A stretch of DNA of 12,519 nt from CAYNWK01 sp964400875 (GCA_964400875.1 CAYNWK010000130.1:1-12519), one strand, 5' to 3'. Shown: positions 1 to 7,985, counted from the stretch's first letter. Program-made: numbers and translations. The notes: generated by a model from the sequence alone, not told the origin.

Positions 1-2
1 GC

Positions 3-1526
3 GTCTTCCGCGAGTCGATGATCACCTGGTTCAACGAGAAACTGTGGATCAAAGGGCGCATCCTGACCAAGCTGGATCTCCCGAACGAGAAATTGTTATT
101 TGTGGAGCACCACTTGAGCCACGCCGCCAGCGCCTTCTTCTGCTCGCCCTATCGCGAGGCGGCCATCCTAACTGTAGACGGGGTCGGGGAGTGGACCACC
201 GCCACGCTGGGGAAAGCCAGCGCGGATTGGGATGGGCAGGGCACCAACAGCATCGATCTGTTTGGTGAGGTCAAGTTCCCGCATTCCCTGGGCCTGCTGT
301 ATTCGGCCTTCACCGCTTTCCTGGGCTTCCGGGTGAACAGTGGTGAGTACAAGGTGATGGGCATGGCACCATATGGGACTCCTAACCGGGTGGATGATGT
401 TTTCAAGTTAATCGAAGTGGCTGATGACGGCGGTTTCCGCTTGAATATGGATTATTTTACGTTCCACCATTCGACCAGGCGCACTTTCGGCGACAAATTC
501 ATCCAATTATTCGGTGAGCCCCGCATTCACGAGTCGGATTTCTACACACCTACCACGCATCCAAACAAGGACCATCCCAAGTGGGACGAGGCTACCGCCC
601 GGCGCAACCAACACTACGCCGACATTGCTGCCAGCATCCAAACCGCGACGGAAGAGGTCCTGCTCAAGATGGCCAATTATGCCTACGAACGCACCGGCGC
701 CAAGCAGCTGTGCATGGCCGGCGGCGTAGCCTTGAATTCGGTGGCCAATGGCCGCATCCTGCGGGAAACCCCCTTCGAAGAGGTTTACATCCAACCGGCG
801 GCAGGGGACTCGGGCGGAGCCCTGGGCGCAGCCTTGTACGTTCATCACGTACTGCTGGGCAAGCCCAGGCAGTTCGTCATGGAGCATGCTTATTGGGGGC
901 AAGCTTACTCTCACGATGAGGTCAAAGCTGCGATCGAGGCTTCGGGCAGGACCTACGAGTACGTCGACGATCCCGAGCGTGTGGCTCAGCTGATGGTGGC
1001 TGACCTGCTAGATACCAAGGTCATCTCCCTGTACCAGGACCGCTTTGAATGGGGCCCCCGGGCGCTGGGCAACCGCTCGATCCTGGCCGACCCGCGCGAT
1101 GCGGAGATGAAAGAGGTGGTCAACAACCGGATCAAGTTCCGCGAGCCGTTCCGCCCCTTTGCGCCGGTAATCTTGGAAGAGCGGGCCAGCGATTTCTACG
1201 CCGATCTGAACGGGGCCAAGTGCCAATACCCCTTGCGCTATATGCTGATGGTGTACAAGACCAAAGATGGGCAGGGTGACAAGATCCAGGCGGTCACGCA
1301 CGAGGGCGGCAGTGGGCGCTTGCAGACGGTGCGCAAAGAGTGGAACCCGCTTTACCACCGCGCCATCGAGTTATTCGGTGAGGCGACCGGGGTGCCTGTG
1401 CTCTTGAACACCAGCTTCAACCTGCGCGGGGAGCCAATCGTGACCACCCCGGCGAATGCCTTGAACACCTTCGGGAAGAGCGATATCGACACGCTCTACA
1501 TGGATAACTTCGTAGTCAGAAAGTGA
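3..1526 (+). CDS. O-carbamoyltransferase, NodU/CmcH/TobZ family (5' end missing)
   Basis: Transfers a carbamoyl group from carbamoyl phosphate, via an ATP-derived carbamoyl-adenylate, to a hydroxyl, usually on a sugar or secondary metabolite. The frame is open to the window edge, so the gene begins upstream. The first ATG (18) is probably internal: 502 residues follow it, while the family is usually about 570-610. Counting from that Met, the Kae1-like metal motif HHLSHAASAF is at about 31-40, GGVALN at about 234, the GDSGGALGAA glycine-rich loop at about 264, and WGPRALGNRS at about 345. The C-terminal family signature LLNTSFNLRGEP is at about 462. All key motifs are intact. The TGA overlaps the ribosome binding site of the next gene, so the two are translationally coupled. 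GC content is visibly higher than in the genes from 1848 to 9296. The family call is secure. The acceptor is unknown, but the envelope-acylation genes downstream suggest a glycan or glycosylated product. Confidence 0.93.
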   Translation, partial: VFRESMITWFNEKLWIKGRILTKLDLPNEKLLFVEHHLSHAASAFFCSPYREAAILTVDGVGEWTTATLGKASADWDGQGTNSIDLFGEVKFPHSLGLLYSAFTAFLGFRVNSGEYKVMGMAPYGTPNRVDDVFKLIEVADDGGFRLNMDYFTFHHSTRRTFGDKFIQLFGEPRIHESDFYTPTTHPNKDHPKWDEATARRNQHYADIAASIQTATEEVLLKMANYAYERTGAKQLCMAGGVALNSVANGRILRETPFEEVYIQPAAGDSGGALGAALYVHHVLLGKPRQFVMEHAYWGQAYSHDEVKAAIEASGRTYEYVDDPERVAQLMVADLLDTKVISLYQDRFEWGPRALGNRSILADPRDAEMKEVVNNRIKFREPFRPFAPVILEERASDFYADLNGAKCQYPLRYMLMVYKTKDGQGDKIQAVTHEGGSGRLQTVRKEWNPLYHRAIELFGEATGVPVLLNTSFNLRGEPIVTTPANALNTFGKSDIDTLYMDNFVVRK

Positions 1527-1536
1527 GGAGTCAACG

Positions 1537-1719
1537 ATGAAGAATTTTCTACGCAGCATGACGTCCAACCTGGGGGTGGCGGCGGAACTGCTCAGTTTTT
1601 TCTGGCAGCGTAAATTATGGTGGTTGATCCCCATGATCACCGTTTTATTGCTCTTCGGCTTGCTGTTGATCTTCGCATCGGCTTCCGGCATCGGACCGTT
1701 CATCTACACGCTATTCTAA
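1537..1719 (+). CDS. Small DUF5989-type membrane protein
   Basis: A 60-residue protein with a short amphipathic N-terminus, a basic/aromatic stretch (WQRKLWW, about 24-30), one hydrophobic transmembrane segment at about 31-50, and the ending GPFIYTLF. This shape and C-terminus match what I know of the DUF5989 family. These are tiny proteins of unknown function that recur next to carbamoyltransferase and SGNH/MBOAT genes. The start is well supported: GAGGAG at 1525-1530 lies six bases before the ATG and overlaps the carbamoyltransferase stop codon. A role as a membrane adaptor for the carbamoyltransferase is plausible from the coupling but is only inference. Confidence 0.8.
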   Translation: MKNFLRSMTSNLGVAAELLSFFWQRKLWWLIPMITVLLLFGLLLIFASASGIGPFIYTLF

Positions 1720-1747
1720 GATCTGACTTACGGATTTGAGGAAGAAA

Positions 1748-1780
1748 GGGGGTGTTAGGCGGGCCCGCCCTAACACCCCC
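1748..1780 (+). terminator. GC-rich hairpin, likely terminator after the carbamoyltransferase unit
   Basis: The arms 1748-1757 and 1771-1780 pair perfectly over 10 bp. The inner arms 1758-1763 and 1764-1769 are also complementary, and C1770 is left as a bulge. The hairpin sits 28 bases after the small membrane protein gene. The downstream strand has only a weak T run (AATTTCT), so intrinsic termination may be inefficient. It could instead be an mRNA-stabilising or processing stem. It marks the likely boundary between the carbamoyltransferase unit and the carrier-protein unit. Confidence 0.6.
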
Positions 1781-1847
1781 AATTTCTCGGAGAACTGCGT
1801 AATTCTATGAGTTTCACAGACTAAACCAAAACCACAGGAGATTTGAA

Positions 1848-2093
1848 ATGGAAGATACCAAAGTTATCATCAAAAGCTACATTCTGGACGAGTTTCTACC
1901 TGGTGAGAATCCAGAAGCGCTGGAAGATTCGACTGCATTGATCACAGGCGGCATCTTGGACTCATTAGCCACATTAAAGCTGGTGTCCTTTTTGGAAGAG
2001 ACCTTCGGTGTCGAAATCCAAGCTCACGAGACGACGGTTGATTACCTCGATACGGTCGACGATATTGCTGAGTTGGTAAGTTCCAAGCAGTAG
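1848..2093 (+). CDS. Free-standing acyl/peptidyl carrier protein
   Basis: An 81-residue acidic protein with the carrier fold pattern. The motif GGILDSLATLKLV contains Ser39 in a DSL context, the predicted 4'-phosphopantetheine attachment site, followed by the helix II sequence FLEETFGVEI. Length and shape fit stand-alone carriers such as PltL (prolyl/pyrrolyl carrier) and DltC (D-alanyl carrier). AGGAG at 1836-1840 lies seven bases before the ATG. The adenylation gene begins 34 bases after its stop codon, so the two form a loading pair. It is the likely scaffold on which the adenylated amino acid is held while the dehydrogenase and halogenase of this locus act. Carrier identity is near certain. 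The cargo is inferred from the neighbours. No phosphopantetheinyl transferase is visible here. Confidence 0.93.
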   Translation: MEDTKVIIKSYILDEFLPGENPEALEDSTALITGGILDSLATLKLVSFLEETFGVEIQAHETTVDYLDTVDDIAELVSSKQ

Positions 2094-2114
2094 TTCTTGC
2101 ACCTGGTGTATTGT

Positions 2115-2121
2115 GGGAGGA
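2115..2121 (+). promoter_or_regulatory. Ribosome binding site fixing the adenylase start at 2128
   Basis: GGGAGGA lies six to seven bases before the ATG at 2128. The in-frame GTG at 2113 would put this site inside the gene, has no ribosome binding site of its own, and would add only five residues not seen in the family. The ATG is therefore chosen. Confidence 0.75.
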
Positions 2122-2127
2122 AATTCA

Positions 2128-3699
2128 ATGTTCTCTGAGAATGGATTATTCCGATTCTTGGAAGACTCGGCTCAACGTTTTCCCAATAAAGCGGCAGTCG
2201 TCGAACCCGGTGTCGGCTCGATCACGTATCGTGATCTGAATGGACTTTCTAATAGCTTGAGGGATCGGTTGATCCATTTGGGTGTTTCACGGGGGGATCG
2301 CGTGGGGATTTACCTGCACAAATCAATCGACTCACTCGCGGCGATCTTTGGTATCTTGAAAACAGGCGCAGCGTACGTCCCGGTCGATCCAGATGCCCCA
2401 GCCTCACGGAACGCTTATATCCTTAAGGATTGCGCCGTTAAAGCATTGGTTTTGGAAGCCCAATTTGAGGACGACCTTCGTGAGGAGTATTCAGCTTCCG
2501 AACCACTTCCAGAGCTTCTGACCATTGCTGGCACAGGTGCTGGAGCGCCGCTGCGCAAGAAACTGGAGCGCCTGCTCGAGGAGGCGCCTGTTCCTGCTCA
2601 AGACTCAGCTGATCCTTCATTAGATGATCTGGCATACATCCTTTACACCTCCGGTTCTACTGGAAAACCAAAAGGAGTCATGCTCACCCATCGAGCGGCG
2701 ATCAGTTATGTGGATTGGTGCTCAGACGAGTTTGAACCCACTGAGCATGATCGTTTCTCCTCCCACGCGCCCTTTCACTTCGATCTTTCGATCCTGGATA
2801 TCTACGTGCCAATCAAGCACGGGGCAACCTTAGTTTTGATCGCCGAGGATGTGGGCAAGGATCCGATTCGCCTCGCGCCGCTCATCGCCGATCAAGCTCT
2901 GACGATGTGGTATTCGACGCCATCGATATTGAGTATGCTGGCTCAATACGGCAAGATGGATCGCTATGATTATTCGTCGCTGCGCGTCGTGAATTTTGCG
3001 GGAGAAGTTTTCCCGATCAAGCATTTGCGAGCACTGATCGAGCTGTTACCCAAACCGAAATACTACAACCTGTATGGTCCGACGGAAACAAACGTTTGTA
3101 CCTATTTCGAGCTTCCCGAACAAATCCCGGACGAGCGGACCCAACCGTTTCCCATTGGCAAGGCTTGCTCGCATTACCGGATTCGGGTGGTCGATGAGAA
3201 CGGAAAAGACGTTCGGGCTGGCCAAGAGGGTGAACTGATCGCACACGGCCCCGGCATGATGGAAGGTTATTGGAACCTGCCAGAACGCACCGATACCGCT
3301 TTTTTGGTGAGCGAGACGGGCGAACGCTGGTACAAGACTGGCGATGTCGTTATTGAAGAAGCGGACGGCAATTATACGTTCATCGGCAGGCAAGACCGTA
3401 TGGTGAAAAAACGCGGCTACCGAGTGGAGCTGGGTGAGATCGAGGTGGGCTTGTACCGACACCCCCGCGTCAAAGAGGCTGCAGTCATTGCACTGTCCGA
3501 CGAAGATAATGGGGTCAGAATCAAGGCTTTCGTGAGCTTCCAGACCGAAAAGCGTCCTTCAATCATCGAGATGAAGCGATTCTGTATAGATAATCTTCCC
3601 AAATACATGGTCCCCGATCTATTTGCATTTGAGGAAATTCTACCTAAAACATCTACAGACAAGATCAATTATCAGAAACTTAAGGAGATGAGTCGCTAG
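2128..3699 (+). CDS. Stand-alone amino-acid adenylation enzyme, proline-like specificity code
   Basis: A 523-residue ANL-superfamily adenylase that activates an amino acid with ATP and loads it on a carrier protein, presumably the one just upstream. Core motifs in order are LYTSGSTGKPKG (A3, about 173-184), NLYGPTETN (A5, 314-322), YKTGD (A7, 402-406), GRQDRMVKKRGYRVELGE (A8, about 420-437), and A10 PKTSTDKINY with catalytic Lys512. Hand alignment to the GrsA Phe-domain positions gives D219, L220, L223, Y262, N289, A291, L315, V323, C324 and K512, i.e. DLLYNALVCK. From memory, the PltF/CloN4-type L-proline code is DLLYLALVCK, so nine of ten positions would agree, with Asn replacing Leu at position 299. 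Asp219 indicates an alpha-amino acid substrate. DltA-type D-Ala activation is the main alternative. There is no fused condensation or carrier domain. The domain call is secure and the substrate moderately so. Confidence 0.92.
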   Translation: MFSENGLFRFLEDSAQRFPNKAAVVEPGVGSITYRDLNGLSNSLRDRLIHLGVSRGDRVGIYLHKSIDSLAAIFGILKTGAAYVPVDPDAPASRNAYILKDCAVKALVLEAQFEDDLREEYSASEPLPELLTIAGTGAGAPLRKKLERLLEEAPVPAQDSADPSLDDLAYILYTSGSTGKPKGVMLTHRAAISYVDWCSDEFEPTEHDRFSSHAPFHFDLSILDIYVPIKHGATLVLIAEDVGKDPIRLAPLIADQALTMWYSTPSILSMLAQYGKMDRYDYSSLRVVNFAGEVFPIKHLRALIELLPKPKYYNLYGPTETNVCTYFELPEQIPDERTQPFPIGKACSHYRIRVVDENGKDVRAGQEGELIAHGPGMMEGYWNLPERTDTAFLVSETGERWYKTGDVVIEEADGNYTFIGRQDRMVKKRGYRVELGEIEVGLYRHPRVKEAAVIALSDEDNGVRIKAFVSFQTEKRPSIIEMKRFCIDNLPKYMVPDLFAFEEILPKTSTDKINYQKLKEMSR

Positions 3700-3813
3700 G
3701 GCGAAAGATCTCACTAGCTGGCAGATTATGTTTCATCCGATCCATTTACCGGCTTCTAGAAAAATGTTCTACCTTGCCCTTGGCGTACCCCTCACAGTCC
3801 GGGATAACTATTA

Positions 3814-6735
3814 ATGCAACGAATTAACGTAGAGAATACCTGGGAATTCCTTGTGCCGAAGATTTTGATGTTCGCCGGCATTATGATCATCACACTAGCA
3901 GCTTTCGCTGATTCCTTGGGTATCGGCGGTATACCTGGATTTGGACCTAACCAGATCACTTTAGCCTTAAGTGGTTTTGCGGTATTAATTTCTGGGATGG
4001 TGCGCAATTCCTCGGTTAACTACCGTTACATCGGGGAATGGCTGCTCGTCATAGCTGGTGTGATCGCTGCAGGGTTGGCAGCTGATCTGTTGGTGATCGG
4101 TGGATTACCCGGTTTCGGGTTTAAGCAAGTTATGCTTGGGTCAGTACTCTTGGCGGTTTTGGTCACCGCAGTTCTTCCCGCAACTCTTTCAGATCGCCGG
4201 GGCTTTCGCGATTGGGTCAAGTATCTTACCTTTGAGAGAGAAAAGATCGCTAAGTTCCTGGTTGTTTCTGTGCAATTGGCGTTACTAGTCCTGGTTATCC
4301 GCCAGTTTGAGCTCGAAAACCAGGCATTCTACAACAACGTCATGTTGCTTACCTTGTACGGATTTGTTATCCATTTCTTTTTACCGAAACGCTATCGGCT
4401 GCCATACTTTTTGCTGTTATCGCTGGTAGCGATTGGCGGCATCCTAGGATTACAGAATGGTGTATGGCTCGTAGGTTTAGGACTGGTATTAATCGGGATC
4501 AGCCATTTACCCCTGTCACTTTTTGTGCGAGTTTTCTTACTGTTGATCGTAGGTGGCTCTATAGCTGCTTTGCGAACAGAGGCGTTCACAACACCGATAC
4601 CTGGAGCGATTTGGCCAATTCTAGGTTCGATGTTTATGTTCCGGTTAATCATTTATATATACGACCTCAGTCATCAAAAAGGGCCGGTTAATTTTTGGCA
4701 AACTTTGTCTTACTTTTTTTTGCTGCCGAACGTCGTATTCCCCTTCTTTCCGGTCGTGGATTTTGCCACATTTCGCCGCACGTATTACGACAACAAGGAT
4801 CGCTTCCGCATCTACCAGACCGGTGTCGAGTGGATCTTCCGCGGCGTTTTACAGTTAATTTTCTACCGGTTCATTAATTATTATGTCGTGATTGCGCCAG
4901 AGGACGTAAACAACGTCAATGAACTGGTTCGCTTTGCTGCTTCAAATTTTTTGCTGTACGTACGTGTCTCAGGTCAATTTCATATCATAGTTGGTTTATT
5001 GCACCTGTTTGGTTTCAATCTCCCCGAGACACATCACCAGTATTTTCTCTCAGCTGGATTTACCGACTTGTGGAGGAGAATCAACATTTATTGGAAAGAT
5101 TTTATGTTGAAGATCATCTACAACCCGACTTACTTCAAGCTGCGGAAATTTGGGACATTAACTGGTATTTTACTTACCACCGTCGTTGTGTTCGTGTTTA
5201 CCTGGTTTTTCCATGCTTATCAGTGGTTCTGGCTGCGCGGTACTTTCCCCCTGACATCTCAGGATATATTCTTCTGGACTATGTTGGCGGTGTTGTTGAT
5301 CGCTAATACCCTGATCGAGTTGAAAAGGGGTCGGCAACGCACCCTGAGCGATCATAAATTCTCCTGGCGTGATCTTATTTCAATGTCCGTTCGTACGGCC
5401 GGCACCTTTGCTTTGATGTGCGTTCTGTGGTCACTATGGACAGGTAATTCTATTGCAGACTGGGTTGCCTTGTGGTCTGTGGGCGCTTCGTTCCTTGGTG
5501 TCGCCAATCTCTTGCTAGCGTTCATCGGATTTGTCGTAGTTTTCGGATTGGCAATTTTACTCGGGAAGGCCTCCCAGATTTTTAAGGGTTCAGAGGGGAT
5601 GAAATCCAGTTTTTTCAAACCAGCCATGTTCAATGGATTGTTGATCCTGGCTGTGTTCATAATCGGCAGCCCAACAATTTCCACGCGATTAGGGGATCGT
5701 GCTCACGGCTTGATCGAAGACCTCAGAGTGTCCCGGCTTAGCGACCGAGATGCTGAGCTCTTGCGCAGAGGTTACTACGAAGATTTAATGGGGGTTAACC
5801 GATTCAATCCAGATTTATGGGAGATCTACAACAAACGTCCCACAGACTGGCCACTGCTTCAAGACACAGAGCTGGCCCAATTGACCCGGGACTTCCGTGT
5901 GATTGAGATTAATCCCTCGAAAAGCATTATCTACCATAACGAAAGATTTTCTACAAACGAATGGGGTTTCAGGGATAAAAGTTATGACAAGATCCCACCG
6001 GCAAATACATTTCGAGTTGCTCTCGTCGGTCCTTCGTTCGTGATGGGATCGGGTGTTGCCGATGAGCAAACATTTGAGTGGCTGCTTGAAGATCGGTTGA
6101 ACAGCCAGGTTAATGAGAGCTCATACTCGGGTTATGAAATCTTGAATTTTGGAACTGCGGGACATTCCGCCTTACAGGAGTTGTATACGCTGGAGAATAC
6201 CGCGCTGGATTTTAAACCCAACGCAGTTTTTTATGTTGCACACCAACTTGAGGAAGATGTTGTTGTTCGCAATCTCGGCGGGAGCATCCGCGACAACGCT
6301 GAGATACCGTACGAGTTCCTTAATTCGATCATCCAACGAGAGGGGCTAACCTCGGATATGTCTCAAGAGGAGCTGGAGAGGCTGCTCAAACCATATGGTC
6401 CAGAGATAATTGCCTGGACCTACCAAAGAATCGCCGAGGTCTGCGCGGAAAATGGCATTATACCTGTCTGGATCTACATCCCAGCCCTCGAGTTGCCATC
6501 TTCGACCGAATATCGCGCAGAGTTAATGCAAGTCGCCGAACAGGCGGGACTCGTTACCATTAACCTTGAAGATGTCTATTCCGGGCAAAATGCTGATGAG
6601 CTCATTGTAGCTGAATGGGATAAACATCCTAATGCCAAGGGTCATCAATTGATCGCCAAGGCTTTATATGATGCCCTGTTAGAACGGAGTGATTTGATCC
6701 CCTTAGGTTTGACCCCGGGCAATTCAACTCCCTGA
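3814..6735 (+). CDS. MBOAT O-acyltransferase fused to a C-terminal SGNH domain
   Basis: A 973-residue polytopic membrane protein. Residues about 15-125 hold four hydrophobic segments arranged as a duplicated module (see repeat). The MBOAT core follows at about 140-500. It includes FWQTLSYFFLLPNVVFPFFP, DLWRRINIYWKDF at 418-430 (the family's DFWRRWH region, with Asn for His), and FTWFFHAYQWFW with His467 at the conserved MBOAT histidine. More membrane helices run to about 640. The rest, about 690-965, is an SGNH hydrolase-like domain: NEWGFRD, VALVGPSFVMGSGV with candidate nucleophile Ser741 (GPS instead of the usual GDS), and DKHPNAKGH with Asp936 and His938. MBOAT proteins such as DltB and AlgI move acyl groups onto extracytoplasmic acceptors, often with an SGNH partner; here both are in one chain. 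The ribosome binding site is weak (GGGAT before the ATG), and an ATG at 3868 (Met19) is the alternative start. The acyl donor is plausibly the carrier-bound group made at this locus. Confidence 0.85.
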   Translation: MQRINVENTWEFLVPKILMFAGIMIITLAAFADSLGIGGIPGFGPNQITLALSGFAVLISGMVRNSSVNYRYIGEWLLVIAGVIAAGLAADLLVIGGLPGFGFKQVMLGSVLLAVLVTAVLPATLSDRRGFRDWVKYLTFEREKIAKFLVVSVQLALLVLVIRQFELENQAFYNNVMLLTLYGFVIHFFLPKRYRLPYFLLLSLVAIGGILGLQNGVWLVGLGLVLIGISHLPLSLFVRVFLLLIVGGSIAALRTEAFTTPIPGAIWPILGSMFMFRLIIYIYDLSHQKGPVNFWQTLSYFFLLPNVVFPFFPVVDFATFRRTYYDNKDRFRIYQTGVEWIFRGVLQLIFYRFINYYVVIAPEDVNNVNELVRFAASNFLLYVRVSGQFHIIVGLLHLFGFNLPETHHQYFLSAGFTDLWRRINIYWKDFMLKIIYNPTYFKLRKFGTLTGILLTTVVVFVFTWFFHAYQWFWLRGTFPLTSQDIFFWTMLAVLLIANTLIELKRGRQRTLSDHKFSWRDLISMSVRTAGTFALMCVLWSLWTGNSIADWVALWSVGASFLGVANLLLAFIGFVVVFGLAILLGKASQIFKGSEGMKSSFFKPAMFNGLLILAVFIIGSPTISTRLGDRAHGLIEDLRVSRLSDRDAELLRRGYYEDLMGVNRFNPDLWEIYNKRPTDWPLLQDTELAQLTRDFRVIEINPSKSIIYHNERFSTNEWGFRDKSYDKIPPANTFRVALVGPSFVMGSGVADEQTFEWLLEDRLNSQVNESSYSGYEILNFGTAGHSALQELYTLENTALDFKPNAVFYVAHQLEEDVVVRNLGGSIRDNAEIPYEFLNSIIQREGLTSDMSQEELERLLKPYGPEIIAWTYQRIAEVCAENGIIPVWIYIPALELPSSTEYRAELMQVAEQAGLVTINLEDVYSGQNADELIVAEWDKHPNAKGHQLIAKALYDALLERSDLIPLGLTPGNSTP
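3910..4128 (+). repeat. Duplicated D-x-L-x-IGG-x-PGFG-x-x-Q module in the MBOAT protein
   Basis: Protein-level repeat. Residues 33-47 (DSLGIGGIPGFGPNQ) and 91-105 (DLLVIGGLPGFGFKQ) are the same motif 58 residues apart. Each is preceded by a hydrophobic helix and followed by another one containing the triplet AVL. The two copies look like a duplicated pair of transmembrane hairpins with a conserved connecting loop. The DNA of the copies has diverged, so the duplication is not recent. Confidence 0.8.
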
Positions 6736-6749
6736 AGTGGGGAGTTGAA
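6723..6749 (+). other. Perfect 10-bp hairpin spanning the MBOAT stop codon
   Basis: The arms 6723-6732 and 6740-6749 are perfectly complementary, with a seven-base loop that contains the TGA at 6733-6735. The following bases are an A run, not a T run, so it does not look like an intrinsic terminator on this strand. It may modulate mRNA stability or expression of the downstream SGNH gene. Confidence 0.55.
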
Positions 6750-6805
6750 ATCAAAAAAACAAGATTTACTGTGTGCGATAATCTGGTACGTTAGGGAAGA
6801 GTCCA

Positions 6806-7933
6806 ATGAGTTCTACAACATCAATTTCTGTTCAAACGGAGCCAAAACTGAATAAACGGGTGGAAATTGCGCTTAACATTCTTTTGGCAATCGTGGGACC
6901 GCTGTTGATCATTGGGCTTCTAGAGGGGGTCGCCTACTTCTGGGAAAAGGCTCAAGCGCAAGGGCCATATGCCTGGGAAATGGTGGCTTCAAGGCGCCTG
7001 GTTTGGGTGCCGTACCGTGAGCCTGGCGCTGGCTTCACGCTTATGAAACCGTACAGCCATTATGAATGGCAGGGTATTCCGGTTGAGATCAATATGCACG
7101 GATTGCGAGGTCCGGATACGACATTCAAGAAGCCAAATGGTGAATATCGCATCTTAAACCTGGGCGATTCGGTGGCGATGGGTTGGGGGGTCAGGCAGGA
7201 AGAAACTTACGGAATGCGACTCGAAAAGATGCTCAATACCGGAGCTGGCGGGAATCAGCCGTATGAAGTGATCAATGCCGGTGTTCCAGGATGGAACCTG
7301 GAAAATGAGCTGTCCTACCTTGAAGCACAAGGGGTGTTGTACGAGCCGGACGTTCTGGTCCTTGACGTAACTTTAGCAAATGACATCAATGGTAAAAGCG
7401 CTTTGCTGAGACAAAACGGGTCTGCATTAATTCAATGGTTGCGTGCGCATACGTATTTTTGGCCATTTCTCTCAATTCAGATGGAATGGCTCCAGGCTCG
7501 AGCTGCTGGCAAAGACCGCATCAGTTTCATCGATCCGCCTATCGAGGCCGGCAAATATTTTCCTACCGATCCGGACAACCCAAAGTGGGAAAGAATTTGG
7601 GGAGAGATAGAAGCCATCGATAACACAGCGAAAAACAATGGAGCTTCGTTCATCCTGACATTGTTCCCGCTCGAGTACCAGGTGCTCGATGAGAACTACC
7701 CCACCACCGCGCAGGACTTTCTAACTGCCAAAGCAGCCGAGCAGAACATCCCCGTGGTCGATTTGCTGCCGGATTTCCGCCGCGCTTGCCAGGAAAAACC
7801 TGGAGGCACATGCCAGCTAGAGGACCGCTACTTGTTCGCGGATGTTTGGATGCATCCCTCGGCGCTGGGGCACCAGATTGCGGCGGATGAGCTGGCTAAG
7901 TTCGTCCCAGAAGAAGTGCAAGCAGCAAAATAA
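6806..7933 (+). CDS. Membrane-anchored SGNH/GDSL hydrolase-like protein (DltD/AlgX-like role)
   Basis: A 375-residue protein with one N-terminal transmembrane segment at about 20-44 and no other clear membrane segment. The rest is probably outside the cytoplasmic membrane. The SGNH blocks are MHGLRG before the domain, ILNLGDSVAMGWGV with nucleophile Ser122, NAGVPGWN at about 156-163, and DVWMHPSALGH with Asp346 and His350. The Asp-to-His spacing is one longer than the usual DxxH. The arrangement (HGLRG, short linker, GDS) parallels the C-terminal domain of the preceding MBOAT protein, so the two are probably related and may cooperate in acyl transfer, as DltD and AlgX do with their MBOAT partners. 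A Shine-Dalgarno-like AGGGAAGAG lies just before the ATG. An esterase removing an acyl group is the alternative. Substrate unknown. Confidence 0.85.
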   Translation: MSSTTSISVQTEPKLNKRVEIALNILLAIVGPLLIIGLLEGVAYFWEKAQAQGPYAWEMVASRRLVWVPYREPGAGFTLMKPYSHYEWQGIPVEINMHGLRGPDTTFKKPNGEYRILNLGDSVAMGWGVRQEETYGMRLEKMLNTGAGGNQPYEVINAGVPGWNLENELSYLEAQGVLYEPDVLVLDVTLANDINGKSALLRQNGSALIQWLRAHTYFWPFLSIQMEWLQARAAGKDRISFIDPPIEAGKYFPTDPDNPKWERIWGEIEAIDNTAKNNGASFILTLFPLEYQVLDENYPTTAQDFLTAKAAEQNIPVVDLLPDFRRACQEKPGGTCQLEDRYLFADVWMHPSALGHQIAADELAKFVPEEVQAAK

Positions 7934-7985
7934 CTGGCAGTTAAAGGAATAAGAATTACGAATAACTGTTTACTTTACGGAATTT

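Noticed and set aside
1784..1847. Sigma-70-type promoter before the carrier gene
   Set aside because: AT-rich hexamer-like stretches exist, but no pair of good -35 and -10 boxes at proper spacing could be supported.
2113..2127. GTG start for the first adenylase
   Set aside because: It overlaps the GGGAGGA ribosome binding site of the ATG at 2128 and has no upstream site of its own.
3046..3462. 138-residue reverse-strand reading frame inside the first adenylase
   Set aside because: It lies opposite the A5-A8 motifs of a clear gene and has no recognisable domain or ribosome binding site.
2128..3699. A literal dltA-type D-alanine ligase in a dlt operon
   Set aside because: The specificity residues read closer to the proline code, and the halogenase and PltE-like dehydrogenase have no place in D-alanylation. 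Only the export logic is Dlt-like.
3757..3771. Inverted repeat TAGAA-N5-TTCTA before the MBOAT gene as an operator
   Set aside because: Only five base pairs per arm, no clear promoter next to it, and such repeats are common by chance in this composition.
6723..6760. Hairpin after the MBOAT gene as an intrinsic terminator
   Set aside because: The stem is followed by an A run on this strand, and no T run follows it on the other strand either.
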